From the NCBI RefSeq assembly GCF_000234665.1, contig NC_018336.1:182001-246000 (forward strand): 64,000 nt of DNA, read 5' to 3'. Shown piece by piece: positions 19,189 to 28,384 of the stretch. How positions within the stretch are numbered: position 1 is the first letter of the stretch; each line of letters starts with the position of its first letter. The stretch is from Leishmania mexicana MHOM/GT/2001/U1103 (Eukaryota; Euglenozoa; Kinetoplastea; Trypanosomatida; Trypanosomatidae). The notes beneath the pieces are model-generated. The model was not told the origin of the DNA and did no database searches. It was given only the letters and a program-made list of their open reading frames with translations. The translations under genes were made by a program, and so were the position numbers.

Positions 19189-21816
19189 TTAGACGCTTGA
19201 CATGAGATCCTGCAAGGACGGAGCAAGGTCTGGGAACTGCGCCGATAGCTCCTCCATGATACTCACAACCGCCCGGCGGCCCTCATCCAGCCGCGCCGCC
19301 TCTGCCTCAGACTCCTCCGGGTAGCACAAGAGTCGGTACATGCCTGCCTCACCATCCCGCAGCCGTTGAAGGTTGTTCTGCCGCAGTCGCTTCTCGTCCT
19401 CAGCGCGATCGCGCTCTTTCTTAGCTGCGGCGATTTGACCCTGCAAATCCTCGATCTGGGCGTCTAGGTTCTGTATCTCGTGCTGGGTGCGGTCCACGTC
19501 AGCTGCGATGCGATCCATCTCTGCCATGCTCTCTTTGACTAGCTTTTCCTTCCTGCGCGACTCTTGCCGCTTTGCACTCAGCTCCTTGAAGAGGCGCATG
19601 TTCTCTCTCTCCACAGCGAGCCTAGTCACGCCGTTCTTGTTCTTCTGAGACGCTATCTGGATTGCCTTGCCTTTGGTCCGAATGATATCGCGGTGGTCAA
19701 TCATCTTCTGCATCTCCTCGATGAGGAACTTCTGCTCGCGCTGCAGCTGCGACATGCGCTGCTCCATGAACGTGATCTCCTTCTTCATCTTCTCCATCTC
19801 GGCGCACCCAATTGTAGGGTCCAGCGCCATCTCTGTCTCTCGCGCAACCTGCAGCTTCCGCTCCCAGAACATGATGTCCCGCTCACACGAGAGGATTTGC
19901 TCGACGATGTCAGACTTGCTCTGACGCATGTCCTCCACCTTCTTCTCAAGCTGAATTGCTTCACGCTTCTTCTCCTCGAGTCGTCGAACTAAGTCGTTTT
20001 CCAGGAGAAACACGTCGTCAGAGGCGCTCTGCTGCGCACCGTTGTTTTGGCTCAGCAGTGTGTTTACCCGCTTCATTTCTAGATGCATGGCGTTCGATTT
20101 GCTCTGCAAATTCGCAACCTGCTGCTTTCCTTCGCTGATGTTGGCGAGAAGGCGATCCTTCTTCTGTGCCAGGATGGTCGCCCTTGCCTGAGCATCGAGG
20201 ATGGCTTCGTTGATTTCGTTCATGGTATTCTTGTAGTTAACCAACTCGGTCTGCAACCGGATCCACTCCTGCTGCAGTGCTTCGTTCTCGCTAGACTTCG
20301 TGCCAATGGCTCTGGAAAGGCTGTTGATTGTCGCCTCGAGAGGTCCGACATGGTCGCCCTGTAAATCGTTGTGCGCTGCTAGAATCTGCTCGTACTGGTG
20401 ATTGAGCTGGTCAAGCTGATTTTGCTTGCGATCGATCTCGTTGTTGCGACGGCGGATGTCGACCTGCATCTTTTCTATCATCACACTACGTGACTGCAGC
20501 TCCTTCTCGAGGTCCGCTAGAGTGGTTGCAAGCGTTTCGTTGTAGGCTTTCGACTGCAGTGTATCCACACGGATTCGCGCCAGCTCGTTCTCCATCTGAG
20601 TCACCTTTTGCTCCTTTGCGCGGATCGATTCCTTGATCTTTCGAATTTCCTGCAGTGCCCCTTTGCTCTCCTGCTTCAACGTAGATTCCCTGCTCAGATG
20701 CACCAACATTTCGTTCTCCATTTCAACGATGGCTTTGGCGTGCTTCGCAATCTGCTTTTCCACCTCCGATAGCTCAGCTGCCTTGAGTTTCATTTTCTGC
20801 TCGACGGCCTTGCGCTCCTCGACTGAGCTGGCAATGCTCTGTTCCAAAAGTGCATAGGCTTTAGCGGCCTCATCCTTCTTCAAGAGAAGTCCGTCCATCT
20901 GCCTTTCCAAGATGATGATTTCGTTGTCAATGCGGGACATGAACGCAGTAAGCTTGGCGTTCTCTGCCTGCGACGTGCGAATGTCGTTACGGTAGCCAGT
21001 AATCTCGTTCTCGAGCACAAGCAGTTCATTCTTCTGCTGCTGGAGCGCCTCTTCCGTCTTCCGCACCGCATCCTGTCGTCGCTGCATGCCAATAAGAGAG
21101 CTTCGCCACTGCTGAACGAGTTGCTTCTTCTCCATAACAATGGCCTCCATCTCCGACGCGGCATCGGCCAATGTCTCGCGTGCGCGCTTGGTTTCCTCAC
21201 GTTGGCTGCCTATCTGCTCATCTAGCTGCGCACTCTCGTTCTCTAGCGTCTCGATGCGCTTCTGCATGGAGAGGATGAGTAAATCTTGTCGCAGTTTTGC
21301 CTTTTCCAAGTTCGTGATATCATCCTCGGTCTTGTGGGCGGCGCGACGCTCGAGCTCTACCTCATCCTTCAACTCCTGATTGAACCGCTCCACCTTCATC
21401 AGCGTCTCCGTCAGCTTAGCCAGCTCGTTGTGATAGCGGGTGTACTGTTTCTGCATATCATCAACTTTCTTCTGTGCGCTCTCTGCCGCAGAAGACAGCT
21501 CCTCGCGCGCACGCAGCTTGTCTTCATGTTGCTGTTGAATTGCAGCACGTTTTTCGTGGAATCCCTCCAGGGTTTTTTGCAGCGTTGCCAGATGCTGCTG
21601 GGCGTTGTAGAGGTCCACGCCGCAGCTTTCGCGCTCTTTTTCTACACCTGATAGCTCACTGTTCGTCTCATGGATCTGCTCCGACAGTTCCTGCAAGTGT
21701 TTACGCAGCTGCTGCTCGATACGACGCTGCACTGGTGCTAGAACATCCGATTCGGGGTCCATCTCAGAAACGTCGCTGTCGCTTTCGTAAGCGACACTCT
21801 CATTTGGGGACCGCAT
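19189..21816 (-). CDS. CCDC40: CCDC40 (FAP172), axonemal 96-nm ruler subunit
   Basis: 875 residues from ATG at 21816. After a short acidic N-terminus the protein is almost entirely heptad coiled coil (about 30-850). The diagnostic block is MEKKQLVQQWRSSLIGMQRR (228-247), which closely matches the conserved MEKKQLxQQWxSSLxGM segment of CCDC40. CCDC40 forms a heterodimer with CCDC39 along the doublet microtubule and sets the 96-nm repeat that positions radial spokes, inner dynein arms and the nexin-dynein regulatory complex. Length and domain order fit the family. The gene lies close to the strand switch, as do IFT57 and a DRC8-like gene on the other side. Confidence 0.9.
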   Translation of the reverse strand: MRSPNESVAYESDSDVSEMDPESDVLAPVQRRIEQQLRKHLQELSEQIHETNSELSGVEKERESCGVDLYNAQQHLATLQKTLEGFHEKRAAIQQQHEDKLRAREELSSAAESAQKKVDDMQKQYTRYHNELAKLTETLMKVERFNQELKDEVELERRAAHKTEDDITNLEKAKLRQDLLILSMQKRIETLENESAQLDEQIGSQREETKRARETLADAASEMEAIVMEKKQLVQQWRSSLIGMQRRQDAVRKTEEALQQQKNELLVLENEITGYRNDIRTSQAENAKLTAFMSRIDNEIIILERQMDGLLLKKDEAAKAYALLEQSIASSVEERKAVEQKMKLKAAELSEVEKQIAKHAKAIVEMENEMLVHLSRESTLKQESKGALQEIRKIKESIRAKEQKVTQMENELARIRVDTLQSKAYNETLATTLADLEKELQSRSVMIEKMQVDIRRRNNEIDRKQNQLDQLNHQYEQILAAHNDLQGDHVGPLEATINSLSRAIGTKSSENEALQQEWIRLQTELVNYKNTMNEINEAILDAQARATILAQKKDRLLANISEGKQQVANLQSKSNAMHLEMKRVNTLLSQNNGAQQSASDDVFLLENDLVRRLEEKKREAIQLEKKVEDMRQSKSDIVEQILSCERDIMFWERKLQVARETEMALDPTIGCAEMEKMKKEITFMEQRMSQLQREQKFLIEEMQKMIDHRDIIRTKGKAIQIASQKNKNGVTRLAVERENMRLFKELSAKRQESRRKEKLVKESMAEMDRIAADVDRTQHEIQNLDAQIEDLQGQIAAAKKERDRAEDEKRLRQNNLQRLRDGEAGMYRLLCYPEESEAEAARLDEGRRAVVSIMEELSAQFPDLAPSLQDLMSSV

Positions 21817-22311
21817 TTTCGCGAATACGTCTCCTTTTGCTTCACGTCGGTATTTCTATGAAAAGTCACAACAGTCCTCTAACCGGCCTTCGGAAGCTTC
21901 AATAAGAGAAGCAGTATGTCCTCCTAATGGTTGACAGAAAAATAAGCAGTAATTCTGTCAAACGGCGGCGGAAAGAAAGAGACAGGAGAGTTACATGGGC
22001 GCGGATAGAGGTTCCATTTCATGTTTGAATCACAGTGCGACGAGTTTGACACTTGCACAGGTGCTCAGAAACAGAGTCTGCAAAAGCAGACACAAAACTG
22101 ACTCTCACAGACGACAGATACGGGTACTCTCCGCTGCTGCGCAACATCATCCACAATCAGCGAGAAACACAGTAGTTTTCACGCTGCCTCACGCCTAGCT
22201 TTCGATGCAGGAAAAAAAGGAGACTAAACAGTGTCTTTGTTGCTCTTTATCCTGTGTTACTCTCTAGCTCTCAAGTCACTGAAAAGAAAGAGGGCAATCA
22301 TGTAAAGACAG
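21817..22311. other. Intergenic region, mS41-like to CCDC40
   Basis: About 495 bp, noticeably AT-richer than the regions further left. It should carry the 3' UTR of the mS41-like gene and the splice signal of CCDC40. Nothing else was seen. Confidence 0.55.
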
Positions 22312-22884
22312 CTACTTGCTTGCCGCGCTGCTTTTCCCAGCAAGGCGCTTCTCTTCCTCTACGGCCCATTGCGGCATCTGGTTGATTTCACTATAGTTAG
22401 GAACCGGAGCCTGATCGATGCCGTTCTGATGAGGGCGGTACTTTTCTGGCAACTCTGGCACTACACGGTAGCTATAGTCTTTTGTCTTGAATTGTTTGTA
22501 GTACAGCCATTCCTCCTTCGTGTCGAAGCGCTCAGGAGGATTACCGTTTTGAAAAGCAAGCACTGCAGCGCGGATAGCACGGCGCGTGAGAAGTGGTACG
22601 CCGCGCGTGCGAAGCTCGCGCTTGCTGCACGTCATCAAGTCGTTCCAGTCTTTGAATGTTGCTTTGAAATCGCTTGTTGGCGCTAGACGATGGACATCGG
22701 CCTTTTCTAAAAACACTTCATGATTTGGCACGTACGATGTCGGTGGGCGAATCACAACCGGAAGTACCTCGGATCGCATTGATGTTTCGATAGGTGCGAG
22801 TTTGCGCGGGTCGGGCATGTACGTGTACTTGTATGCTTTGTGCGGGCCCGTAGTCTGATCCAGAAGCCTAGTTGTGTAGCGCAT
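22312..22884 (-). CDS. IGR-motif protein, mitoribosomal mS41-like
   Basis: 190 residues from ATG at 22884. Residues about 62-114 contain the IGR fold signature: a short entry helix, then SDFKATFKDWNDLMTCSKRE (71-90), LRTRGVPLLTRRAIRAAVLA (91-110) and a short tail, matching the K-W-xx-L-F-xx-xS-x-x-L-K-xx-G-I-P-xx-x-R-R-Y-I pattern. This domain defines yeast mS41/Fyv4 of the mitochondrial small ribosomal subunit. Flanking segments with Tyr/Pro-rich sequence (YKQFKTKDYSYRVVPELP) are typical of kinetoplastid mitoribosomal proteins. No strong presequence is visible. It is the first gene of the minus cluster after the strand switch. Confidence 0.75.
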   Translation of the reverse strand: MRYTTRLLDQTTGPHKAYKYTYMPDPRKLAPIETSMRSEVLPVVIRPPTSYVPNHEVFLEKADVHRLAPTSDFKATFKDWNDLMTCSKRELRTRGVPLLTRRAIRAAVLAFQNGNPPERFDTKEEWLYYKQFKTKDYSYRVVPELPEKYRPHQNGIDQAPVPNYSEINQMPQWAVEEEKRLAGKSSAASK

Positions 22885-25690
22885 TTCGACGCCTGCTACT
22901 AAGCGCGACGAAAAATAAAGCTACGTGAGCAGCTCGCACTGTAAAGAGACCGCAGAGTGTAAATAAAGCGACAAGGAAGAAAGAAAAAAGTGGATATCGA
23001 AAACGAAATCATCTTGAAGTATAACTTGAGATGGGCGCAACAAGCGGCTATACACACTGAAAACTGTGAGCTGCTTTAAAAAGCAGAGATGCGAAAACCG
23101 ACAACAGCGTTTACGTTGCCGTTTCCCATGACCGCTCGATCGATAACCAAAGAGAGCAAACACATTCGTGTGCCCTGTTACCTTGTTCTACTTCAAAAAC
23201 ATCTCACTCGGCACTGGCCACTACCACATGAGCGCTAAGCGCTGTCTTCGGTCCAGTAGTGTAGCAGTGCCAGATCACGCAGAAGAATGACCTCTTTACG
23301 TATATTTGGCATTGATGCTTGCTTACAGAAACCCAGAAAAACAGTATTGTTGTACCACATACAAAAAAGTACGATCCTTCCTTTATGACAGTTTTCACAG
23401 TTGGTTGGATGGCGGTACAGGTGAACAGCAGTTTTAATATCCGTGCAAAACACCACCGTCAACTATCACACACTGTTATCCTTTACGATATCACGTACCA
23501 GTCATCTGCTTGCAAACTGGCACTTCTCCTATTACCAAATGGTAGATCACTTCTGGAGCACATGGATTTCCCCTTCATAATGTGCCCGCTCTCTGCCATC
23601 CAACACGAGTCCCAGCTCCACACCGCCCCAGCACGTCACAGGCCCCATCCCGCCCAGCGAAGCAGCGGCGCACACGCGGTACAGCAATGCGTCCACACAG
23701 TCATCTCAGCACCGCCTCCGCCTCAAGCCCTCACCACCACCACGGTGGCCTCGCAGGTCGCTCAGACGCAACGTCGTCCACGGCCTGCCATCCGACACCA
23801 GCAGCGACACATCGCTCCCACCCCTCCCCACGTCGCAGGCACCTGGCCCTGTCACCACCAGGGGTGGCGCGGCAGTTGGCAGGGATAGCTGGGGGGTTGC
23901 GTCGCTTCCATCCAGGGAGAGAGTCGGTGTGCGTGCACTCGGCCCTGAGCTGCCACGCACCGAGAGGTTTGCCCACATACACACACACCGTCGTCATCAG
24001 GGTCCATGAGCTTATTAGGAAAGACGAAGGCGTCACGGCGAAAACTTGATTGCATCTTAAGCCGTGTTTGTATGCAATTAGTGTTCACATTATAGATATC
24101 TTTTTCGATATTTCATTCATGGTGCCATACTAGCCTAACCGGTTGTCTTAATGACGCCACAGTATTCATTGTTTTTCCTCTTCATGAGGCAAAAACGATA
24201 GTCGATGAAGGTCAGGGTTACCGCTGAGCTCAACGTCGGCACTATATTTTGAGTACTTCTGTGCAGAATGCGGGTTGATACACACAGCTAAGAAGACTCC
24301 TATGCAAGCTGGAAATAGAATGGAGCATGAGCAAAAGTTACGTGGAAAGAAAGACTATTGAACTGCAGCTGTAACAACAAGATGAGATGTGAAGCATTTT
24401 ACAAGTTAACTCGGGCAAAAACAGCAAAAAGCACAGAAGTTCTGCATGGTGGGCCTACAAGAAGAAAAAAGACTACGGGTGGTTTGCATGAGAAAACAGT
24501 GAACGAGAGGGGGTTCGTTTCGCGTGATGCTGGCGGTGCGTTGGAAACAGCTGGGGAAAATCTCTCAGGCAACAGCAAAAATACACTGATCCCGTTGTTT
24601 GCGTGCTAATGTAACCTAGGATGAGTCAATGAAAGTTGTTTGCTTAAATTTTTGCGCGATTTGCCGTGATCTGTTTCGAGGACTGAAAACAATGGTTGTT
24701 GCTCAGGTGCGCCCTGCATCTGGGGGGTTACTGCAGACATAAGGCTTTCCTGTCTTCAGTATGATCTGGGGAGGTTCAGTGGCATCACAGTGGAGGGTGA
24801 GGAACACACGAGAGCGTGCAGGTCACTGACTTGGGCTGCCCTTGCATGTTCGGTTCTGTTTTGGACACCAGAATGGATCGGGGTACAATGACAGTTTTGC
24901 AGCTTATGCTCGTATTCCCATTTCCCTTTTACTTTGAAAAGTGCCGGAGGGGAGTTACTTGCTGAATCAATGGAGCGCACTACAAGGGAGCATACAGCTG
25001 TGGTTCTACCTCTTCCAACTCCCCCCCGAGTCTTGTATTCGAAACAACATGCAGCGACACCTTCTGCAGAACGTGGCAAGGAACCATACAGGTACATCCT
25101 TTTACACATCCCCCACCCACCCAAAGCGCTGTGTGAATGGCAGACTATTTAGCGAAGCACACGGGCAAGGTCCTAGTTGACGGGTCCCCTGAGTCAGGGA
25201 AAACTGGAAAATTGCACGATTGCTCTCTCGTCTGCAGTGGCACGGCGCACAAAAGAGAGAAAGAGAGACTGCTGCTCAGGGGAGGCTTATGGCAAAACCG
25301 TAGTCAATAACGACATCTGCTCAGGCGTTATAGTGACTATAAAATCGCGCATCGTTTCGGCGCTGCTTGCCAAATCCGCATTATTCAAGTCCATCGGGAA
25401 GCAGGTATTGGCTCGCATTGCGCTCCATGAAAACTCTCCCTGAAGTTCTCAACCTTCCTCTTTTGCGTGCCATGGCGAAAGGCGCACGTACGCTGGCTAG
25501 ACCCCCACCGCGGTATACGCAAATACATGTGCAGCAGTCCCCACAGCTCTGCTGCGCTATATTGAACTTTTTCCTATTATCCTTTCTCCTTTCGTTTTGT
25601 TCCCGATCGGTTACATGCTTCCATCGAAAAACACAAACTTGGTCGTTTTGATGTAGAGTGTGCAGAAGAGTGCGAACCGCTTCAAGGCAC
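22885..25690. promoter_or_regulatory. Divergent strand-switch region, probable transcription start region
   Basis: All genes to the left are on the minus strand and all genes to the right on the plus strand, so polycistronic transcription must diverge from here. In trypanosomatids such regions carry broad RNA polymerase II initiation zones rather than a TATA promoter. The sequence is AT-richer than the rest of the window, especially 22900-23560 and 24030-24680, and lacks protein-like ORFs. It contains the third 422-bp repeat. No discrete promoter motif can be named from sequence alone. Confidence 0.75.
23581..24002 (-). repeat. 422-bp dispersed repeat, copy 3, inside strand-switch region
   Basis: It differs from the copy at 4991-5412 at about seven positions. 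It sits as a GC-rich island in AT-rich sequence with sharp edges on both sides. Unlike copies 1 and 2 it is not behind a gene: it lies upstream of the first minus-strand gene and of the first plus-strand gene. Confidence 0.8.
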
Positions 25691-26974
25691 ATGTTTCTTA
25701 GTACTACTGGTAGCTCTCTGACATCATCCTCGCACCTGCTAGCAGCCACATGGGAAAATGCACTAGAGCATTTCAGGCGTGCTCTGCTGGAGTGTGGCTC
25801 TCCATTAGATATTGAGCACTCACAAAGAATCGGGCTGCTTTTTTCCCAGCACGCAGGGAACACAAATGAGCTCAAACGATGGGCATCAATTTTCGACGCT
25901 GAAGCTGTGCCGACAACAGCGCTTATTCTGAAGGCTCTCGTAAATCACGGCCAGTGGCAGACGGCCGTTAAACTCCTCGAGCTCAACAAAGAAAGCGGAG
26001 TTGCATGTGAACTGAGTGAAGTTTTGGGTCAATGCCTTGTAGCCAGAGGGCTTTGGCAACAGACACTGAAACTAGCAGACTTTCTTCAACTTCGGCACGA
26101 CGCTGCACCGAGAGAAAAAAGTCTTGCTCTAAGTAATGCCTCACTGCTAAGTACAAGGGAGCAAAACGATTCCCACCAAATGGCATCAAATCCAGCTTTT
26201 CTACCGGAGGAGGAAAGGACAACGTACTGTGGATTTGTTTCTGCTGTCGCTCGCGCATATCCTTCAAAGCGGGACTGGAAAGAAGCGGTGAGAATCCTAC
26301 ACGACCTAGAGCAGCTTGTCGATGACGAAACGAAAAGGAAGCTCTACGAGTACAGAATTGCTCGACTTGTACACGACGGACAAGCGTACAAGAACGTAAT
26401 CGAGAAAAGCCAGTATGATCTGGGATTTCGCACATCACCGTCACTGGTCCGCTCACTTCTTCATTGCGCCATAGCAACAAACGACTGCAGTCTTACCATG
26501 AATTGTCTAAAAGTGCTGTGCTCGTTCGGCTCCACTGCAGTATCTGTAAGGCTTTTCGAAACAGCTTGCCGCCTGCTTGTATCGTCTGATGCAACTTGGA
26601 CAAAGGAAGATCTTGTTCGCTTCGGATCTGTTGTCTGTGAGAACGCCGCTTTGGTGAAGGACAGGAACTTGCAAAAGTTGGTATCTGCCTTTTGCGCTGA
26701 TTACGATTTGAAAATACCCATTTTCCCATCTTCTATTTCAATGTTGGCTTCATCGTCGAAAACCGCGGTGGTGCCATCACTCGTGAACAGCATAACCAAT
26801 CTCGACCGACTCGCGAGCACACTAATTTCTCAGAGCCGATGGGAGGAGGCATTGCAGGTGGCTACCTTAATCAGAAATGGTGCTGCACAGAGCGATAATG
26901 AGCGCATCATAGTTGACATACTGCGTGGAAGTTGCTCATCGTGGGTGAAAACGTTGCAGTTTTTTACATCATAA
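25691..26974 (+). CDS. Helical-repeat (PPR/TPR-like) protein, probably mitochondrial
   Basis: 427 residues from ATG at 25691; the frame extends upstream only from a GTG. A pyrimidine tract (25571-25606) followed by AG at 25655-25656 gives a 35-nt leader. The protein shows repeated helix pairs with a W-x-x-A-L/V core: TWENALEHFRRAL near residue 18, GQWQTAVKLLEL near 85, GLWQQTLKLADFL near 120, DWKEAVRILHDL near 198, SRWEEALQVATLI near 390, and SSWVKTLQFF at the end. Spacing near 35 residues in places suggests PPR-like or related alpha-solenoid repeats, a very large family in trypanosomatid mitochondria. Specific function is unknown. Third-position A/T use is clearly higher than in genes further right. 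Confidence 0.75.
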   Translation: MFLSTTGSSLTSSSHLLAATWENALEHFRRALLECGSPLDIEHSQRIGLLFSQHAGNTNELKRWASIFDAEAVPTTALILKALVNHGQWQTAVKLLELNKESGVACELSEVLGQCLVARGLWQQTLKLADFLQLRHDAAPREKSLALSNASLLSTREQNDSHQMASNPAFLPEEERTTYCGFVSAVARAYPSKRDWKEAVRILHDLEQLVDDETKRKLYEYRIARLVHDGQAYKNVIEKSQYDLGFRTSPSLVRSLLHCAIATNDCSLTMNCLKVLCSFGSTAVSVRLFETACRLLVSSDATWTKEDLVRFGSVVCENAALVKDRNLQKLVSAFCADYDLKIPIFPSSISMLASSSKTAVVPSLVNSITNLDRLASTLISQSRWEEALQVATLIRNGAAQSDNERIIVDILRGSCSSWVKTLQFFTS

Positions 26975-27401
26975 GCAATCGCCGCGCAACGTATTGGAAA
27001 CCACCCTTATACGCAACGAGCAACTGAATGCTTTGGTTAAGCACAACTCACCACTTCTCGTGTTTCTTATAAATGCCAAGAATTGCACTAGAAGAGAATC
27101 GAAAAGGGAATGACAGCAATATCGGCGCTATCACTTTTTCGATCAGTCATGTTTTACGCTGTGTTGCTGACAACCACCTACAGAGCGCTTGAACCTGAGG
27201 TTCGTGAGTTTTCTTGAGAGGGCTCTTCCCCACTTTTCTCCCGCTTACGCTCCCCGCCTTTTTCTTGATGTGATTGCGTCGAAACCACGAAGCACACTCA
27301 TTGCGATCACCCTTCTCCCCCTCCGCCCCGCCAAAAAAAGCAAACAAATCGCTGCATCTCCAAAGGATTATATCAAAGTCCACAAGCCCATCACTTTCAC
27401 A
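26975..27401. other. Intergenic region
   Basis: About 430 bp. Pyrimidine-rich stretches at about 27225-27275 and 27310-27330 followed by AG at 27339-27340 would give a 61-nt leader to the next gene. Nothing else seen. Confidence 0.6.
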
Positions 27402-27779
27402 ATGTCGCACAATATGATCGTCAACATGTCTTTCAACTGTCCCGAGATTCAGATTCTCGGGCCAGTGCAAGAGAGCACGATTGAACGACTCAACGAGGTG
27501 CTTCCTGACTCGACAACTTCCACTCGCAGCATCCGCAGTAACCAGCCAAAGTTCGAGTACGTGTCGAATCCTGATCACTGGCGGATTAAATTGGACAACC
27601 AGTTCTGCGACTCCGAGGGTGTGTCGCGCGTGATTGTTTGTTTGCTGGACGCGCTCGAGGAAGAGGGCGGCTGGACGCTTATATCGTCTCAGGCTTCCAA
27701 TTCTCAGGGAGGCTCCCTGCAGCAGGATTTTATGTCAAACTACAAGTTTTTCTTCTCCAAGTACCAAGATGGCGAGTAA
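27402..27779 (+). CDS. Small conserved-looking hypothetical protein, 125 aa
   Basis: The start chosen is ATG at 27402 (MSHNMIVNMSF), downstream of a strong pyrimidine tract and AG; codons upstream in the same frame lie across that tract and are not protein-like. The product looks like a compact alpha/beta domain with the patterns WRIKLDNQFCDSEGVSRVIV and LLDALEEEGGWTLISSQ. The GW-LISS pattern recalls small trypanosomatid-specific proteins, but I cannot name a family. No signal peptide or membrane segment is present, and the composition is acidic to neutral. It lies between the helical-repeat gene and IFT57. Confidence 0.7.
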   Translation: MSHNMIVNMSFNCPEIQILGPVQESTIERLNEVLPDSTTSTRSIRSNQPKFEYVSNPDHWRIKLDNQFCDSEGVSRVIVCLLDALEEEGGWTLISSQASNSQGGSLQQDFMSNYKFFFSKYQDGE

Positions 27780-28384
27780 GCACCGGTGTAGTCGAGATGG
27801 GGTGATGAGTTTCTTTTACCATTTCTTCCTTCGCTATGAAAAGAAAAATCAAAAGGAGGTTCAGCGCGGTTTGGTAGCGTGACTTTTATTGAAAACTCAC
27901 TATAAATCAACGGACGCAGTTTTGTAGTTTGTTCTCTATGTAGCCTCAGAAATGTCCGTCCATGTATACTAGCTTTTTGTGTGTTTTGCGCGAAGCAGAG
28001 TAAATACAACAGAAAAAGTGACTGTGTGTGCAGTGCACCATAGCTTCAGGTCAAGTACGATGTACGCAGTGCTTGCGCTTCCTAGTATGCATGCAAGTGG
28101 CATTTTTTTTTCTACAGCACTTGGAACACCATGAAAAATATACAGATAGTACGTTGCGCAATCCTGTTCTTTGTGATTACCGCATCTCTTACGCTGCGTC
28201 GCTAAAAGCCGCATTCGTGATGCGCTTGTTGTGTCAGTAATGCAGAGGCCTGGCAAAGAATGTTCTTTGTTGTTTCAGCTCTACTCTCTTCCCTGCACCT
28301 TGTATCTCCACTGATTTGCGCAGTTTGGTCGCTTAGTTGACGGTTTGCATATCACGCTTAAGGGATCTTTTTCCCCCTGTAGCA
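27780..28384. other. Intergenic region before IFT57
   Basis: About 600 bp and AT-rich. A first pyrimidine tract with AG at 28321-28322 and a second one (about 28366-28380) with AG at 28381-28382 are alternative trans-splice sites for IFT57. Confidence 0.6.
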
